Shown here piece after piece: positions 15,370 through 22,974 of a stretch of DNA of 39,797 bases. Numbering within the stretch: the stretch's first letter is position 1; every line of letters starts with the position of its first letter. The notes below the pieces were generated by a model. That model saw only the letters and a program-made list of their open reading frames with translations, made no database searches and was not told the origin of the DNA. Source of the stretch: Flavobacteriales bacterium (GTDB lineage: Bacteria > Bacteroidota > Bacteroidia > Flavobacteriales_D > Crocinitomicaceae); the NCBI GenBank assembly GCA_947458985.1, contig CANHBA010000001.1:1-39797 (forward strand). The letters are read 5' to 3'. The translations under genes were made by a program, and so were the position numbers.

Positions 15370-16836
15370 TTATTTTTCTTTAGGTAAGTAATAGAGGATC
15401 ACGCGGTTGTCCTGAGTGAGGTAAGTATTGGCTACTCTAAGGATGTCTTCTCTGGTGACTTTCAAATAATTTGACAACAAGGAGTTGACGCGATTGGCGT
15501 CGCCGTAATAAACATGGTTGTCTGCTAAATTCTCAGCGATGCCGGCAATGCTAGCGTTGCTAGAAGCAATATCGTTTTCGAATTTATTGCGCACTTTCTG
15601 AAATTCTTCTTCACTAATGAGTGACGCTTTAATGGTGGCAATTTGAGCGTCAAATGCAGCAAGAAGGGTGTCTAAGGCAACTTCTTTTGGCGCAATGGCC
15701 GCCATAATTCCGATACCGGCATCTTCCAAACCATAATTAAAGGAGAAGGCATATTGTGCCAATTGGCGTTTCTCTACGATTTCTTTATTGATGCGCGAAG
15801 AACTACCGCTCGAAAGCACTTCGTTTAGGAACTCCAAAGCGTAGGTATCAGGGTGTGTTTGTGCAGGCATTTTGTAGCCCATAAAAAGCGCCGGTAACTG
15901 GATGTTGTCGTAGATGGTATCCTTGATAACGCCTGAAATACTTTGTTTGTCTTTGGCTGGTCTTTCTATGACACACGGTTTGCTTAGGTAGCTGTTGATG
16001 ATTTTTTTAGCTTCTGGTGTATTCGATGCCATAAAATTCTTGGCGTCAAACTGATTCTTTGAAATGTTGTAACGCGCCACAAATGCGTCATCACTTAAAT
16101 TGATGAAATCGCGGTAGAGGTTGATTGCTTGCCCTTGTGGAATGCTTCCGAAGTAGGCAGCAATCCATTTTTTGGTTTGTTCGATGTTGATATCGCCAGC
16201 AATTGACAACGTCGCATTTGACGGAACATAATAAGTTTTGTAGAAATTGACGTAGTCTTCTTCTTGGGCAGCGTCGAGGTGTTCCATGCTTCCAATAGGC
16301 GCCCAGTTGTAAGGGTGCGCAGTAAAGACGCGTTTGAACATTTCGGTAAAGAAAGATCCATAGGGTTGGTTGTCTACGCGTTGTCTTTTTTCTTCTTTGA
16401 CCACACTGCGTTGCGTTTCAATTCCTTTGATGTCCACTTTTGCGTGTAGCATGCGCTCGCTTTCTAACCAAAGGCCTAATTCGAGTTGGTTAGAAGGCAA
16501 TACTTCGTAATAGTAGGTGCGGTCTTGGGACGTGTTGGCATTGAGCGTTCCGCCATTTTTTTCGACGAGCTCGCTGTATTCGCCGCGACCAATATTGGCA
16601 GACCCTTCGAAAAGCAAGTGCTCAAAAAAGTGTGCAAAACCAGTGCGGTTGGTGTTTTCGTTTTTCGAGCCGACATGGTACAGAACAGATACCGCTACAA
16701 TTGGCGTGGCGTGTTCTTCGTGCAGTATGACATGCAACCCATTCGGGAGGTCATATGCTTCATAAGTGATTTTTTGCTGCGCCCAAAACGAAGCGCTACC
16801 AAGCAAAAAAAGACTGCATAAAATAGTTTTTTTCAT
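15370..16836 (-). CDS. M16 family zinc peptidase, active subunit
   Basis: 488 aa from the ATG at 16836; an in-frame TTG two codons upstream is less likely. Signal peptide MKKTILCSLFLLGSASFWAQ. The inverted zinc motif HFFEH (residues 69-73) is intact in GFAHFFEHLLFEGS, and the distal zinc-ligand Glu lies in the segment GIETQRSVVKEEKRQRVDNQPYG about 75 residues later. The C-terminal half has the Arg/Tyr-type substrate-binding region (SSGSSSRINKEIVEKRQLAQYAFSFNYG). The role is degradation of peptides in the periplasm, probably with the inactive partner encoded 5 nt downstream. A possible -7 box TATCTTCG lies at 16857-16864 on the minus strand, about 20 nt before the ATG. Confidence 0.93.
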   Translation of the reverse strand: MKKTILCSLFLLGSASFWAQQKITYEAYDLPNGLHVILHEEHATPIVAVSVLYHVGSKNENTNRTGFAHFFEHLLFEGSANIGRGEYSELVEKNGGTLNANTSQDRTYYYEVLPSNQLELGLWLESERMLHAKVDIKGIETQRSVVKEEKRQRVDNQPYGSFFTEMFKRVFTAHPYNWAPIGSMEHLDAAQEEDYVNFYKTYYVPSNATLSIAGDINIEQTKKWIAAYFGSIPQGQAINLYRDFINLSDDAFVARYNISKNQFDAKNFMASNTPEAKKIINSYLSKPCVIERPAKDKQSISGVIKDTIYDNIQLPALFMGYKMPAQTHPDTYALEFLNEVLSSGSSSRINKEIVEKRQLAQYAFSFNYGLEDAGIGIMAAIAPKEVALDTLLAAFDAQIATIKASLISEEEFQKVRNKFENDIASSNASIAGIAENLADNHVYYGDANRVNSLLSNYLKVTREDILRVANTYLTQDNRVILYYLPKEK

Positions 16837-16886
16837 AGTCAATTGGATAAGCGCTACGAAGATACATTTATTGGTCTAAATTTTGG

Positions 16887-16894
16887 TAACTTTG
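16887..16894 (+). promoter_or_regulatory. -7 promoter box for the secreted repeat protein
   Basis: TAACTTTG matches TAnnTTTG exactly and ends 4 nt before the ATG at 16899, predicting a leaderless transcript. A good -33 element is not seen. Confidence 0.5.
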
Positions 16895-16898
16895 AAAG

Positions 16899-17993
16899 AT
16901 GCCGTTAAAAAGATTATTCCTCATTCTTTGTACATTTTTGTCTTGCGCCACAACAATTCAGGCACAAGGCATCGTTCCTACCACTGACTTCAACAACTAT
17001 TTTGTCTCCTTCCAAGACGGTTTTTTTCGACCTATCGAAATTCAGCCAATTGTCAACTACAAAGCCGGCGACGAAATGGTCGCTTACATCGACACCCGAG
17101 GTAATCTTAAAATTTACGATGGCAAGCAACGCATAGACGTCACCACTTTAAACGTCAATTACCAAGTCTCAGATCACCTCATGGCCTACAGCATTGCCAA
17201 TGGCCTGCGCATGTGGGACGCCGGTAAATTTACTACCCTCACCAATTTTGGCCGCGAGTATGTCGTCAAAGACAGCCTTATTGTTTTTGAAGATACCCGC
17301 TACCAAGCCCTCAATGTCTACTGGAATCAAAAGGTAGAGAGTTTGGTCACCATCACCAATGGGCTTTCCATGAATGCCAGTGTGGGCGAAAACCTCGTTG
17401 TATACAAAGACAACAGCAATACCTATTTTGTATATTGGAACGGTCAGAAATTCGAAATCGGCACTTACAATGAAGAAGTAATCGATTTTCAGTTAGGCAC
17501 TGACGTCATGTGTTTTAAAGACCCATACACCCAATCTTTTTATGTTTTTGACAAAGGGAATTTCGTGGAGCTAGAATCCTTTCCCATCAAAAAATACAAA
17601 GCTGGTCGCGGTTTTGTGGTCTACGAAGACATGAACGGCAATTTGTGGCACTACCAAAACGGTCAAAAATCAGCGCTATCTAATTTTTCTACAGAGCTTT
17701 GGGACGTCAAAGACGACATCTGTGTCTGGATGGAAAACTCCTACTTTTTTGCCTATTCAAATGGTCAACGCATCCAAGTTGCCACCTATCAACCGCATAC
17801 CTTCTTGCTCAAAAATAATGTATTGGTGTTTCGCAACATCATCGGAGGCGTGAGTGCTTTGGTGGACGGAAAGGTGGAAGAACTGACTACTTTTCAAAAC
17901 GCTGAGTACGAAATTTACGGCAATAAAGTACTCGTGAAGTTGGCCAATCAAACATCAGTCGTTTATTACAATGGTAAGCTTTATTCGAACTAA
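16899..17993 (+). CDS. Secreted repeat protein of unknown function, probable beta-propeller
   Basis: 364 aa with a signal peptide (MPLKRLFLILCTFLSCATTIQA, cleavage before QG). From about residue 51 to the end it consists of eight or nine degenerate repeats of 32-40 residues. Each has a pattern like [NG]xxYxVxDxLxAYxDxxGxLxVYxNGKxxxLxxF, for example VNYKAGDEMVAYIDTRGNLKIYDGK and KKYKAGRGFVVYEDMNGNLWHYQNGQ. The alternation of aromatic and hydrophobic residues with Asn/Gly turns suggests four-stranded propeller blades. No catalytic motif, lipobox or T9SS sorting domain is present, so the mature protein is probably periplasmic or outer-membrane associated. Its stop lies 23 nt inside the downstream NlpC/P60 gene, implying coupled translation and perhaps a shared cell-wall role. 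I do not recognise a named family. Confidence 0.85.
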   Translation: MPLKRLFLILCTFLSCATTIQAQGIVPTTDFNNYFVSFQDGFFRPIEIQPIVNYKAGDEMVAYIDTRGNLKIYDGKQRIDVTTLNVNYQVSDHLMAYSIANGLRMWDAGKFTTLTNFGREYVVKDSLIVFEDTRYQALNVYWNQKVESLVTITNGLSMNASVGENLVVYKDNSNTYFVYWNGQKFEIGTYNEEVIDFQLGTDVMCFKDPYTQSFYVFDKGNFVELESFPIKKYKAGRGFVVYEDMNGNLWHYQNGQKSALSNFSTELWDVKDDICVWMENSYFFAYSNGQRIQVATYQPHTFLLKNNVLVFRNIIGGVSALVDGKVEELTTFQNAEYEIYGNKVLVKLANQTSVVYYNGKLYSN

Positions 17994-18636
17994 ACGCGCT
18001 CTAGGTGCGCTTTTTTTTCTATTGTTCCTTGTTTCAAAGGTCTCCGCCCAAGACACCAAACTTCAAACTTTAGCGCAGCTTTACAGCCAAGGTCATTACA
18101 AACTTGTTTACCGCAAAGCAGGCAGGCTCCTCATGAACCCGGCTTACGACCAAAGCAAGGACCCCGCCAAATACCGACAACTCGCTGCTTTGGAACTCGC
18201 CAAAAATCCAAATTGGGCCAAACGACACGCCTTAGAGCTCGAATGGATGGAAAAACCAACCGATTCCAATGTGAAGGTCACTGCGCAAGGCAGCGCTCAA
18301 ACACAACAGCTCCTCAAAGAAGCCCAGAAATACATCGGTGTTCCTTACAAAACCGCAGGCATAGATCCTTCTGGTTTTGATTGCAGCGGATTCACCTGTT
18401 ATGTTTTTGAAAAACAAGGTGTAAAATTACCCAGAAGGGCCATGGATCAATTTAACTTTTGTGAAGCTATAGACCCCGAGAAGGCCACTGCTGGTGATTT
18501 AGTTTTTTTTACAAATGGAACGCAAATCAATCATGTAGGTATTCTCATTTCTGAAAAAGGCGCGCCCAAACAGATGATACACTCGAGTTCTTCTATTGGC
18601 ATTTCTATTGTTGAAATTGAAACGTCTTCTTATTGA
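17971..18636 (+). CDS. Secreted NlpC/P60 cysteine hydrolase, C-terminally cut by an in-frame TGA
   Basis: 221 aa. Signal peptide MVSFIRTKRALGALFFLLFLVSKVSAQ, a helical region of about 80 residues, then an NlpC/P60 domain that cleaves peptidoglycan stem peptides. The catalytic Cys is in DPSGFDCSGFTCYVF and the His in INHVGILIS. The frame stops at TGA (18634-18636) after ETSSY. The next codons read QTRIAGYGRVKP before TAA at 18673-18675, and family members commonly end with a pattern of the type SSYW..R..GYGRV. A TGG (Trp) codon therefore appears changed to TGA, removing the last 13 residues. The enzyme may be impaired, read through, or affected by a base error. Start overlaps the upstream repeat-protein gene by 23 nt. 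Confidence 0.88.
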   Translation: MVSFIRTKRALGALFFLLFLVSKVSAQDTKLQTLAQLYSQGHYKLVYRKAGRLLMNPAYDQSKDPAKYRQLAALELAKNPNWAKRHALELEWMEKPTDSNVKVTAQGSAQTQQLLKEAQKYIGVPYKTAGIDPSGFDCSGFTCYVFEKQGVKLPRRAMDQFNFCEAIDPEKATAGDLVFFTNGTQINHVGILISEKGAPKQMIHSSSSIGISIVEIETSSY

Positions 18637-18717
18637 CAAACGCGCATTGCGGGCTACGGCCGTGTCAAGCCATAATATCGGTCATGATGAGGCCTGGGCT
18701 TGGGAAGGTTGGAGACC

Positions 18718-19242
18718 TTAATTTTGCTTGAGCAGTAAGCTGAAATAATAGATGATAGCCACTACCTCCAAGATAATGCCCGGCAAAAGAAAGTCTACAT
18801 GTGCAAAAGCACCCATCAATAAATAAAACAAGCCAGTAAGGAACAAGAGGCCTTTGATGCGTTTGGTGTGTCCTTGTAATTGATATTGGTTTTGTCTGGA
18901 GGAAAGCAAGCTTATTTTAGCGAGAAGCAATACAATTGTTGAGAGCAATGGGCTGACAAGCAATAGCAGCAGGTTGGGCGCATGCGGGTCTTGTAAATTA
19001 AAAACAATCAAATAAAAAAGCGTGTGCAAACCGAGTAAGCCAAGTTGAATGCGCACGTATAGTGGCGTTTGTTCGGGAGTGAGCTTTGTCAAAAAACTAA
19101 TTGCAGCCAAGAAAGGGAATAAAAAGAGTTTGGTGCCCCAGCCGAGGAGGTCCCAGTTGTAAATATTCCAGATGCTAAATAAACTGAGTAAGCCAAAAGT
19201 TAGTGCTAGGCCGGAAAGTATTTGTGACTGCTTGATTTTCAT
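18718..19242 (-). CDS. Small integral membrane protein, unknown function
   Basis: 174 aa from the ATG at 19242, which overlaps the upstream arginase-family stop by 4 nt (ATGA); a longer frame to 19275 exists but would start inside that gene. Five or six hydrophobic helices cover nearly the whole length (about 8-26, 33-50, 66-84, 91-112, 128-146, 148-170) with short polar loops and a basic loop (GHTKRIKG). No recognised motif. It is the last gene of the phosphoribosyltransferase-murQ-hydrolase operon and converges on the NlpC/P60 gene. Confidence 0.7.
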   Translation of the reverse strand: MKIKQSQILSGLALTFGLLSLFSIWNIYNWDLLGWGTKLFLFPFLAAISFLTKLTPEQTPLYVRIQLGLLGLHTLFYLIVFNLQDPHAPNLLLLLVSPLLSTIVLLLAKISLLSSRQNQYQLQGHTKRIKGLLFLTGLFYLLMGAFAHVDFLLPGIILEVVAIIYYFSLLLKQN

Positions 19243-20282
19243 AAGGATTGTCGTCGGGAAAGTTCGGTTGCACATACCAAATGCCAGAGCGCACGTGCAC
19301 CCACGTTTGCATCCCAGTCGCCGTCTGGGCCTGGCGCTACTTCATTGAGGTCAAAGCCGATGATTTGGCGGCCAGAACGCACGAGTTCAAAAAGTAAAAA
19401 AGCGATTTGTTGTAGTTCAAAGCCACCGGCTACAGGCGTGCCGGTATGTGGGCAAAGAGAAGGTAGTAGGCCATCGATGTCAAAGGAGACATATACTTTT
19501 TGAGGAAGTGTAGCGATGATTTTCTGCACTTGTTCAGACCAATTTTTGCCTAAATATTGCTCATTTTTGAGGTTCCAATCGTAGAAAGTATTTACTCTTG
19601 GATCGTTTTTGGCAAGTTCGATTTCTCGTTCTGAAACATCTCGAATGCCTACTTGCGTAAGTCTTTCTAAGTTTTTGAGCTCCTTTAAAGCGTTGAACAT
19701 AATGCTGGCATGCGACTGCTCAAAACCTTCATAAGCGTCGCGTAGATCGGCATGCGCATCGATTTGCAAAATACCAAAAGAGGAATGGTGCTCATTGAGC
19801 GCTTGAAGAAGCCCAAGTGGGGTAGAGTGTTCTCCGCCCAACACACACGGCATTTTACCATCTTTGATCAAAGCAAGGCAACGCTCTTTGAGGTTGGCGC
19901 GCAGTGCTTGATGCGCTTCATTGATTTCTTCAAGTGTGGAACTGTAGCGAATTTGAGCCTTTTCTTCGCCAACTTCTTCTAAATAGGAAATGTACTCCAT
20001 TCCTTTTTCACATAGGCGGGCATTGATCTCGAGCCATTCTGCCGAAACCGGCGACATATAAATTTTGGTTTCGTAAGCGCGCTCGAGTTCAGGATGGTAA
20101 AAGTCTAATTGGGTAGAGGCATCTAAAATGGCTTGTGGTCCGTTGCTGGTGCCTTTGCCATATGAGGCAGTGGCATCCCAAGGCACAGGAATGAGCACGA
20201 TGTCTGCTTCTTGCTCGGAATAAGGAAAACCAAAAATATTGCCGTTGGCAATGCCTACGCCATTTGGATCAAATGTGTTCAT
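19239..20282 (-). CDS. Arginase/agmatinase-family binuclear metal hydrolase
   Basis: 347 aa from the ATG at 20282 (MNTFDPNGVG); a longer frame runs back to 20366 inside murQ but lacks support. The ureohydrolase family splits guanidino compounds using two Mn ions. The metal-binding motifs are present in order: GGEHSTPLG, DAHADLRDAYEG and SFDIDGLLPS, plus the supporting Glu in FDLNEVAPG. The third motif reads DGLLPS instead of the common DxLDP, and about 40 residues after SPVSAEW are an insertion relative to short agmatinases. Substrate (agmatine, arginine, formimidoylglutamate or other) cannot be fixed from sequence. The start overlaps the murQ 3' end by 14 nt. Confidence 0.85.
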   Translation of the reverse strand: MNTFDPNGVGIANGNIFGFPYSEQEADIVLIPVPWDATASYGKGTSNGPQAILDASTQLDFYHPELERAYETKIYMSPVSAEWLEINARLCEKGMEYISYLEEVGEEKAQIRYSSTLEEINEAHQALRANLKERCLALIKDGKMPCVLGGEHSTPLGLLQALNEHHSSFGILQIDAHADLRDAYEGFEQSHASIMFNALKELKNLERLTQVGIRDVSEREIELAKNDPRVNTFYDWNLKNEQYLGKNWSEQVQKIIATLPQKVYVSFDIDGLLPSLCPHTGTPVAGGFELQQIAFLLFELVRSGRQIIGFDLNEVAPGPDGDWDANVGARALWHLVCATELSRRQSL

Positions 20283-21096
20283 TGTTGTGTTGATTTTGAT
20301 AAGCTTCGACAGCCTTGCGCACAGAGCCGTGTTCAAGAAGCCATTGTTGCGCTGTTTCGTGTGCAATGTTTAACTCTGCAGCTACCATTTTGGCGCCGCG
20401 GTCTACGAGTTTTTCGTTGGAGAGCTGCATGTCTACCATGCGGTTGCCTTTGACATGCCCAAGCTTGATCATGAGGCTTGTGGAAATCATGTTGAGGACC
20501 AATTTTTGGGCGGTGCCGGATTTCATGCGCGTGCTTCCTGTTACGAATTCAGGCCCAACTACGGGTGTGAGCGCGTGTTGTGCAAGCGCAGCAAGTGGCG
20601 AGCCCGGATTGCAAGAAATACCTGCGGTGAGCAGCCCAGCTTCATTGGCAGCTTGTAGTGCCCCCAATACATAAGGAGTGGTGCCCGATGCGGCAATGCC
20701 GACAATGGTGTCGAGTGGAGTGGGCTGGTGGGCTAGGATGTCTTTCCAGCCTTGCTCGGTGTCGTCTTCGGCGAATTCGACCGCTTTGCGAATGGCGCTA
20801 TCGCCACCAGCTATGAGGCCAATGACGCGGCCATGTGCAACGCCGAAGGTGGGCGGGCATTCGCTGGCATCTACGATGCCCAAGCGCCCGCTGGTTCCGG
20901 CGCCAATGTAAATGAGCCTTCCGCCTTGTTGCATGCGCTCAAAGCAGGAATCAATAAAAGCTTCGAGTTCATTGGTGATTTGAGCAATGGCAAGCGGTAC
21001 AAGTTGATCTTGTGCATTCATGCCCTCTAGGAGCGCTTTGGTGCTCAAGTGCTCGAGGTCGTTGTAGACAGAGCTGGCTTCGGTTATTTTCTCCAT
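20269..21096 (-). CDS. murQ: N-acetylmuramic acid 6-phosphate etherase
   Basis: 275 aa. MurQ cleaves the lactyl ether of MurNAc-6-phosphate to GlcNAc-6-phosphate and D-lactate during recycling of cell-wall sugars. It is a SIS-domain protein: IYIGAGTSGRLGIVDASECPPTFG (62-85) carries the conserved sugar-phosphate loop and the catalytic Glu in ASECPP. Further conserved segments are GIAASGTTPYVLGAL, GISCNPGSPL and the signature TGSTRMKSGTAQKLVLNMIST. The ATG directly abuts the TAA of the upstream phosphoribosyltransferase gene (TAAATG). Slightly shorter than E. coli MurQ (298 aa). No murK or PTS gene is nearby. Confidence 0.95.
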   Translation of the reverse strand: MEKITEASSVYNDLEHLSTKALLEGMNAQDQLVPLAIAQITNELEAFIDSCFERMQQGGRLIYIGAGTSGRLGIVDASECPPTFGVAHGRVIGLIAGGDSAIRKAVEFAEDDTEQGWKDILAHQPTPLDTIVGIAASGTTPYVLGALQAANEAGLLTAGISCNPGSPLAALAQHALTPVVGPEFVTGSTRMKSGTAQKLVLNMISTSLMIKLGHVKGNRMVDMQLSNEKLVDRGAKMVAAELNIAHETAQQWLLEHGSVRKAVEAYQNQHNNEHI

Positions 21097-21591
21097 TTAG
21101 TAAAGGAATACTTTTGCGTCAGTAGGGCTGAGGTCAACCTCGACGTGGTTCTTGAGGGTAGTAGAAAGACTCAAGCCCGCAAAATCTGTTTTGATTGGGT
21201 AGCGGCGGTGTTGGCGATCGATGAGCGCTACGGTTTTGATGGCTTTGGTAGCTTGCTCTAAAAATTTCAATAAAGCATATTGCATGGTTTTGCCGCTGTT
21301 CACAACGTCGTCAATAAGGACGATGTATGAATTTTTGAGGTCTTTTTGAGGTATAGAAAAGGCAATTGCATCACTCCATGGCTCGTCTTTATTGAGCTGG
21401 ATTTCAAAACAAACCACTTTTAATGGGCTATTTTGTGAAACGACGTCGGAGAGCATTTGCGCTAAAACAAAGCCGTTACCAACAATGCCACCTAAATAAA
21501 TCACTTCTTGGTCAAATGCAGCCTCGATGAGCTGATGGCCCAAGCGAACGATTTTTTGTTGAATTTGCTGCTGATTGAGTATTGTTTGCAT
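21097..21591 (-). CDS. Type I phosphoribosyltransferase, PyrR/hpt-like
   Basis: 164 aa from the ATG at 21591; an upstream frame to 21624 runs into the terminator stem and is not credible. The PRPP-binding motif YIVLIDDVVNSGKTMQYAL is typical of type I PRTases. The preceding GGIVGNGFVLAQML loop and the VALIDRQHRRYPIKTDFAGLSL segment resemble the PyrR/uracil PRTase and hypoxanthine PRTase branches. The base it uses cannot be assigned. It is the first gene of a four-gene operon with murQ, an arginase-family hydrolase and a membrane protein. A -7 box ends 4 nt before the ATG. Confidence 0.85.
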   Translation of the reverse strand: MQTILNQQQIQQKIVRLGHQLIEAAFDQEVIYLGGIVGNGFVLAQMLSDVVSQNSPLKVVCFEIQLNKDEPWSDAIAFSIPQKDLKNSYIVLIDDVVNSGKTMQYALLKFLEQATKAIKTVALIDRQHRRYPIKTDFAGLSLSTTLKNHVEVDLSPTDAKVFLY

Positions 21592-21595
21592 AGAA

Positions 21596-21603
21596 CAAAG
21601 ATA
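21596..21603 (-). promoter_or_regulatory. -7 promoter box of the PRTase-murQ operon
   Basis: TATCTTTG on the minus strand, perfect TAnnTTTG, lies directly behind the terminator of the upstream gene and ends 4 nt before the ATG at 21591. Confidence 0.55.
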
Positions 21604-21613
21604 AGCAAACAGC

Positions 21614-21643
21614 AAAAAGGCCACTCGTTTAAGTGGCCTTTTT
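21614..21643 (-). terminator. Terminator after the BtuG-like gene
   Basis: AAAAAGGCCACT and AGTGGCCTTTTT form a 12-bp stem with a 6-nt loop, with T-runs on both strands. It lies 17 nt after the stop of the riboswitch-controlled gene and isolates that gene from the PRTase-murQ operon, making it monocistronic. Confidence 0.9.
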
Positions 21644-21660
21644 TCAGTGTTCGAAAAGAA

Positions 21661-22914
21661 TTACTGCTTGATGAGCTTGATGCTGCTTTTTTCGGTGTTC
21701 AAAAAGTAGATCCCGCTTTCAAAATTACTGAGGTCGATGCTGTTGTTTTGGCCCGTCAAAATGATTTGACCGGTGGTGTTCACAATTTGATAAGTTTGAT
21801 TCAAACCTAAGCCATTGATTTGAAAAACACCATTAGAAGGATTGGGTGCAACGCCGATTTGCTCGCTGCTTTCATTTAGGCCTACGTTTGATCTGAGGTC
21901 AAAAACGATGGTGCCCGGAGATACGCCTACTGCAAATTGGTGACTTAGCGAATTGGTTGCATCATAAATTTGAACCATTCCTTGAGAGAAGAAATCGGTG
22001 GTAGTCGTGTACAAAAGGCCATTGATTGGTTCTTGTGCAAGTTCGTAGAAGTTATTGACGATGCCGGCTACTGGTCCAACGTTGCTCATGCTGAGGAGGT
22101 TGTAGTCGTTGAGGGTGTTTTCCATGGAAATTTGATAGACGAGTTTGTCGTCGCGGAGTGCTGAGGTACCACAACCTGTTACCGCGCTTGCAATGTTTTG
22201 GGTGTTGACGTTGCCGCTTAAACTCACTTTTGAAACAGATGCGCCGGACCAATCTTTGTTGTTGACGGTATAAATTTCATTATTAAACAAGAACATGTTG
22301 TCAGGGTTCGTGCCCTCTGCACCTAGGTCGATTTCTGAGCCGTATTGTAAGGTGCTGAGGTTGAGTTGGCCGATCAAGCCTTTTTCGTTGCCCCACTCAT
22401 AGGCGTTGTTGATGGCGATGTATGCGATGTCATTGGCTACAACAATATTTTGAGCAGCCCATTTTGGACCATTCGTAGTGTCAAAAGCAGCGATCAATTG
22501 AAGGCTATTTTTGTCAAATACTTGTAAGTAAGAATCAAAAGTTTGAAGGTATTCACCGCGTGTGGCGATGAGTTTGTTGCCTGAAATAGCCAAATTGCGT
22601 ACGCCTGGCAAGCTGATGCTTCCTACTTCTTGATGCGTATTTAAATCGAATTTGTAGATTTTAGTGTCGGCGGCTACATAGTAAAAGTTGCCATCGATAA
22701 TGACATCTGAACTAAAACGTTGGCCAGCGAGCGTGTTGGCTACTTGATAGGTTTGTGTTTGCGGGTTGTAGCTGCCAATGGTAGCAGGTTCTACAATGTT
22801 GTTGGTTTGAAAGTCAAAGTAACCTTCGTTGGCAATGAGCACTTGGTGCACATATTGCTGGGCAAATGCGGTGGCGCAAAACAATGCTGCCGAAAATAAC
22901 AATCCTTTTTTCAT
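21661..22914 (-). CDS. BtuG/DUF5074-like beta-propeller with T9SS sorting domain, B12 riboswitch-controlled
   Basis: 417 aa from the ATG at 22914 (signal peptide MKKGLLFSAALFCATAFAQ). The mature protein starts with VHQVLIANEGYFDFQ, the typical opening of DUF5074/YncE-like proteins that accompany B12 uptake genes in Bacteroidota. Repeating motifs follow (NFYYVAADTKIYKFDLNTHQEVGSI, NKLIATRGEY ... SYLQVFDKNSLQLIAAFDT), consistent with a seven-bladed propeller. The last 75 or so residues are a T9SS sorting domain (VAPNPSNGVFQI ... IDLSNFESGIYFLNTEKSSIKLIKQ). BtuG of Bacteroides is a surface lipoprotein propeller that binds B12; this protein has no lipobox and would reach the surface by T9SS. An adjacent cobalamin riboswitch supports a role in corrinoid capture. 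No btuB is next to it. Confidence 0.8.
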   Translation of the reverse strand: MKKGLLFSAALFCATAFAQQYVHQVLIANEGYFDFQTNNIVEPATIGSYNPQTQTYQVANTLAGQRFSSDVIIDGNFYYVAADTKIYKFDLNTHQEVGSISLPGVRNLAISGNKLIATRGEYLQTFDSYLQVFDKNSLQLIAAFDTTNGPKWAAQNIVVANDIAYIAINNAYEWGNEKGLIGQLNLSTLQYGSEIDLGAEGTNPDNMFLFNNEIYTVNNKDWSGASVSKVSLSGNVNTQNIASAVTGCGTSALRDDKLVYQISMENTLNDYNLLSMSNVGPVAGIVNNFYELAQEPINGLLYTTTTDFFSQGMVQIYDATNSLSHQFAVGVSPGTIVFDLRSNVGLNESSEQIGVAPNPSNGVFQINGLGLNQTYQIVNTTGQIILTGQNNSIDLSNFESGIYFLNTEKSSIKLIKQ

Positions 22915-22974
22915 GTGTTGAAAATTAAAATAATTAAACAATGACATGGAAAAAAGTGGAGCGACAAGGGTATA

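Noticed and set aside
18634..18636. TGA recoded as Trp throughout the genome
   Set aside because: TGA serves as a normal stop in several other genes here, for example the tau frame, the J-protein and the arginase-family gene.
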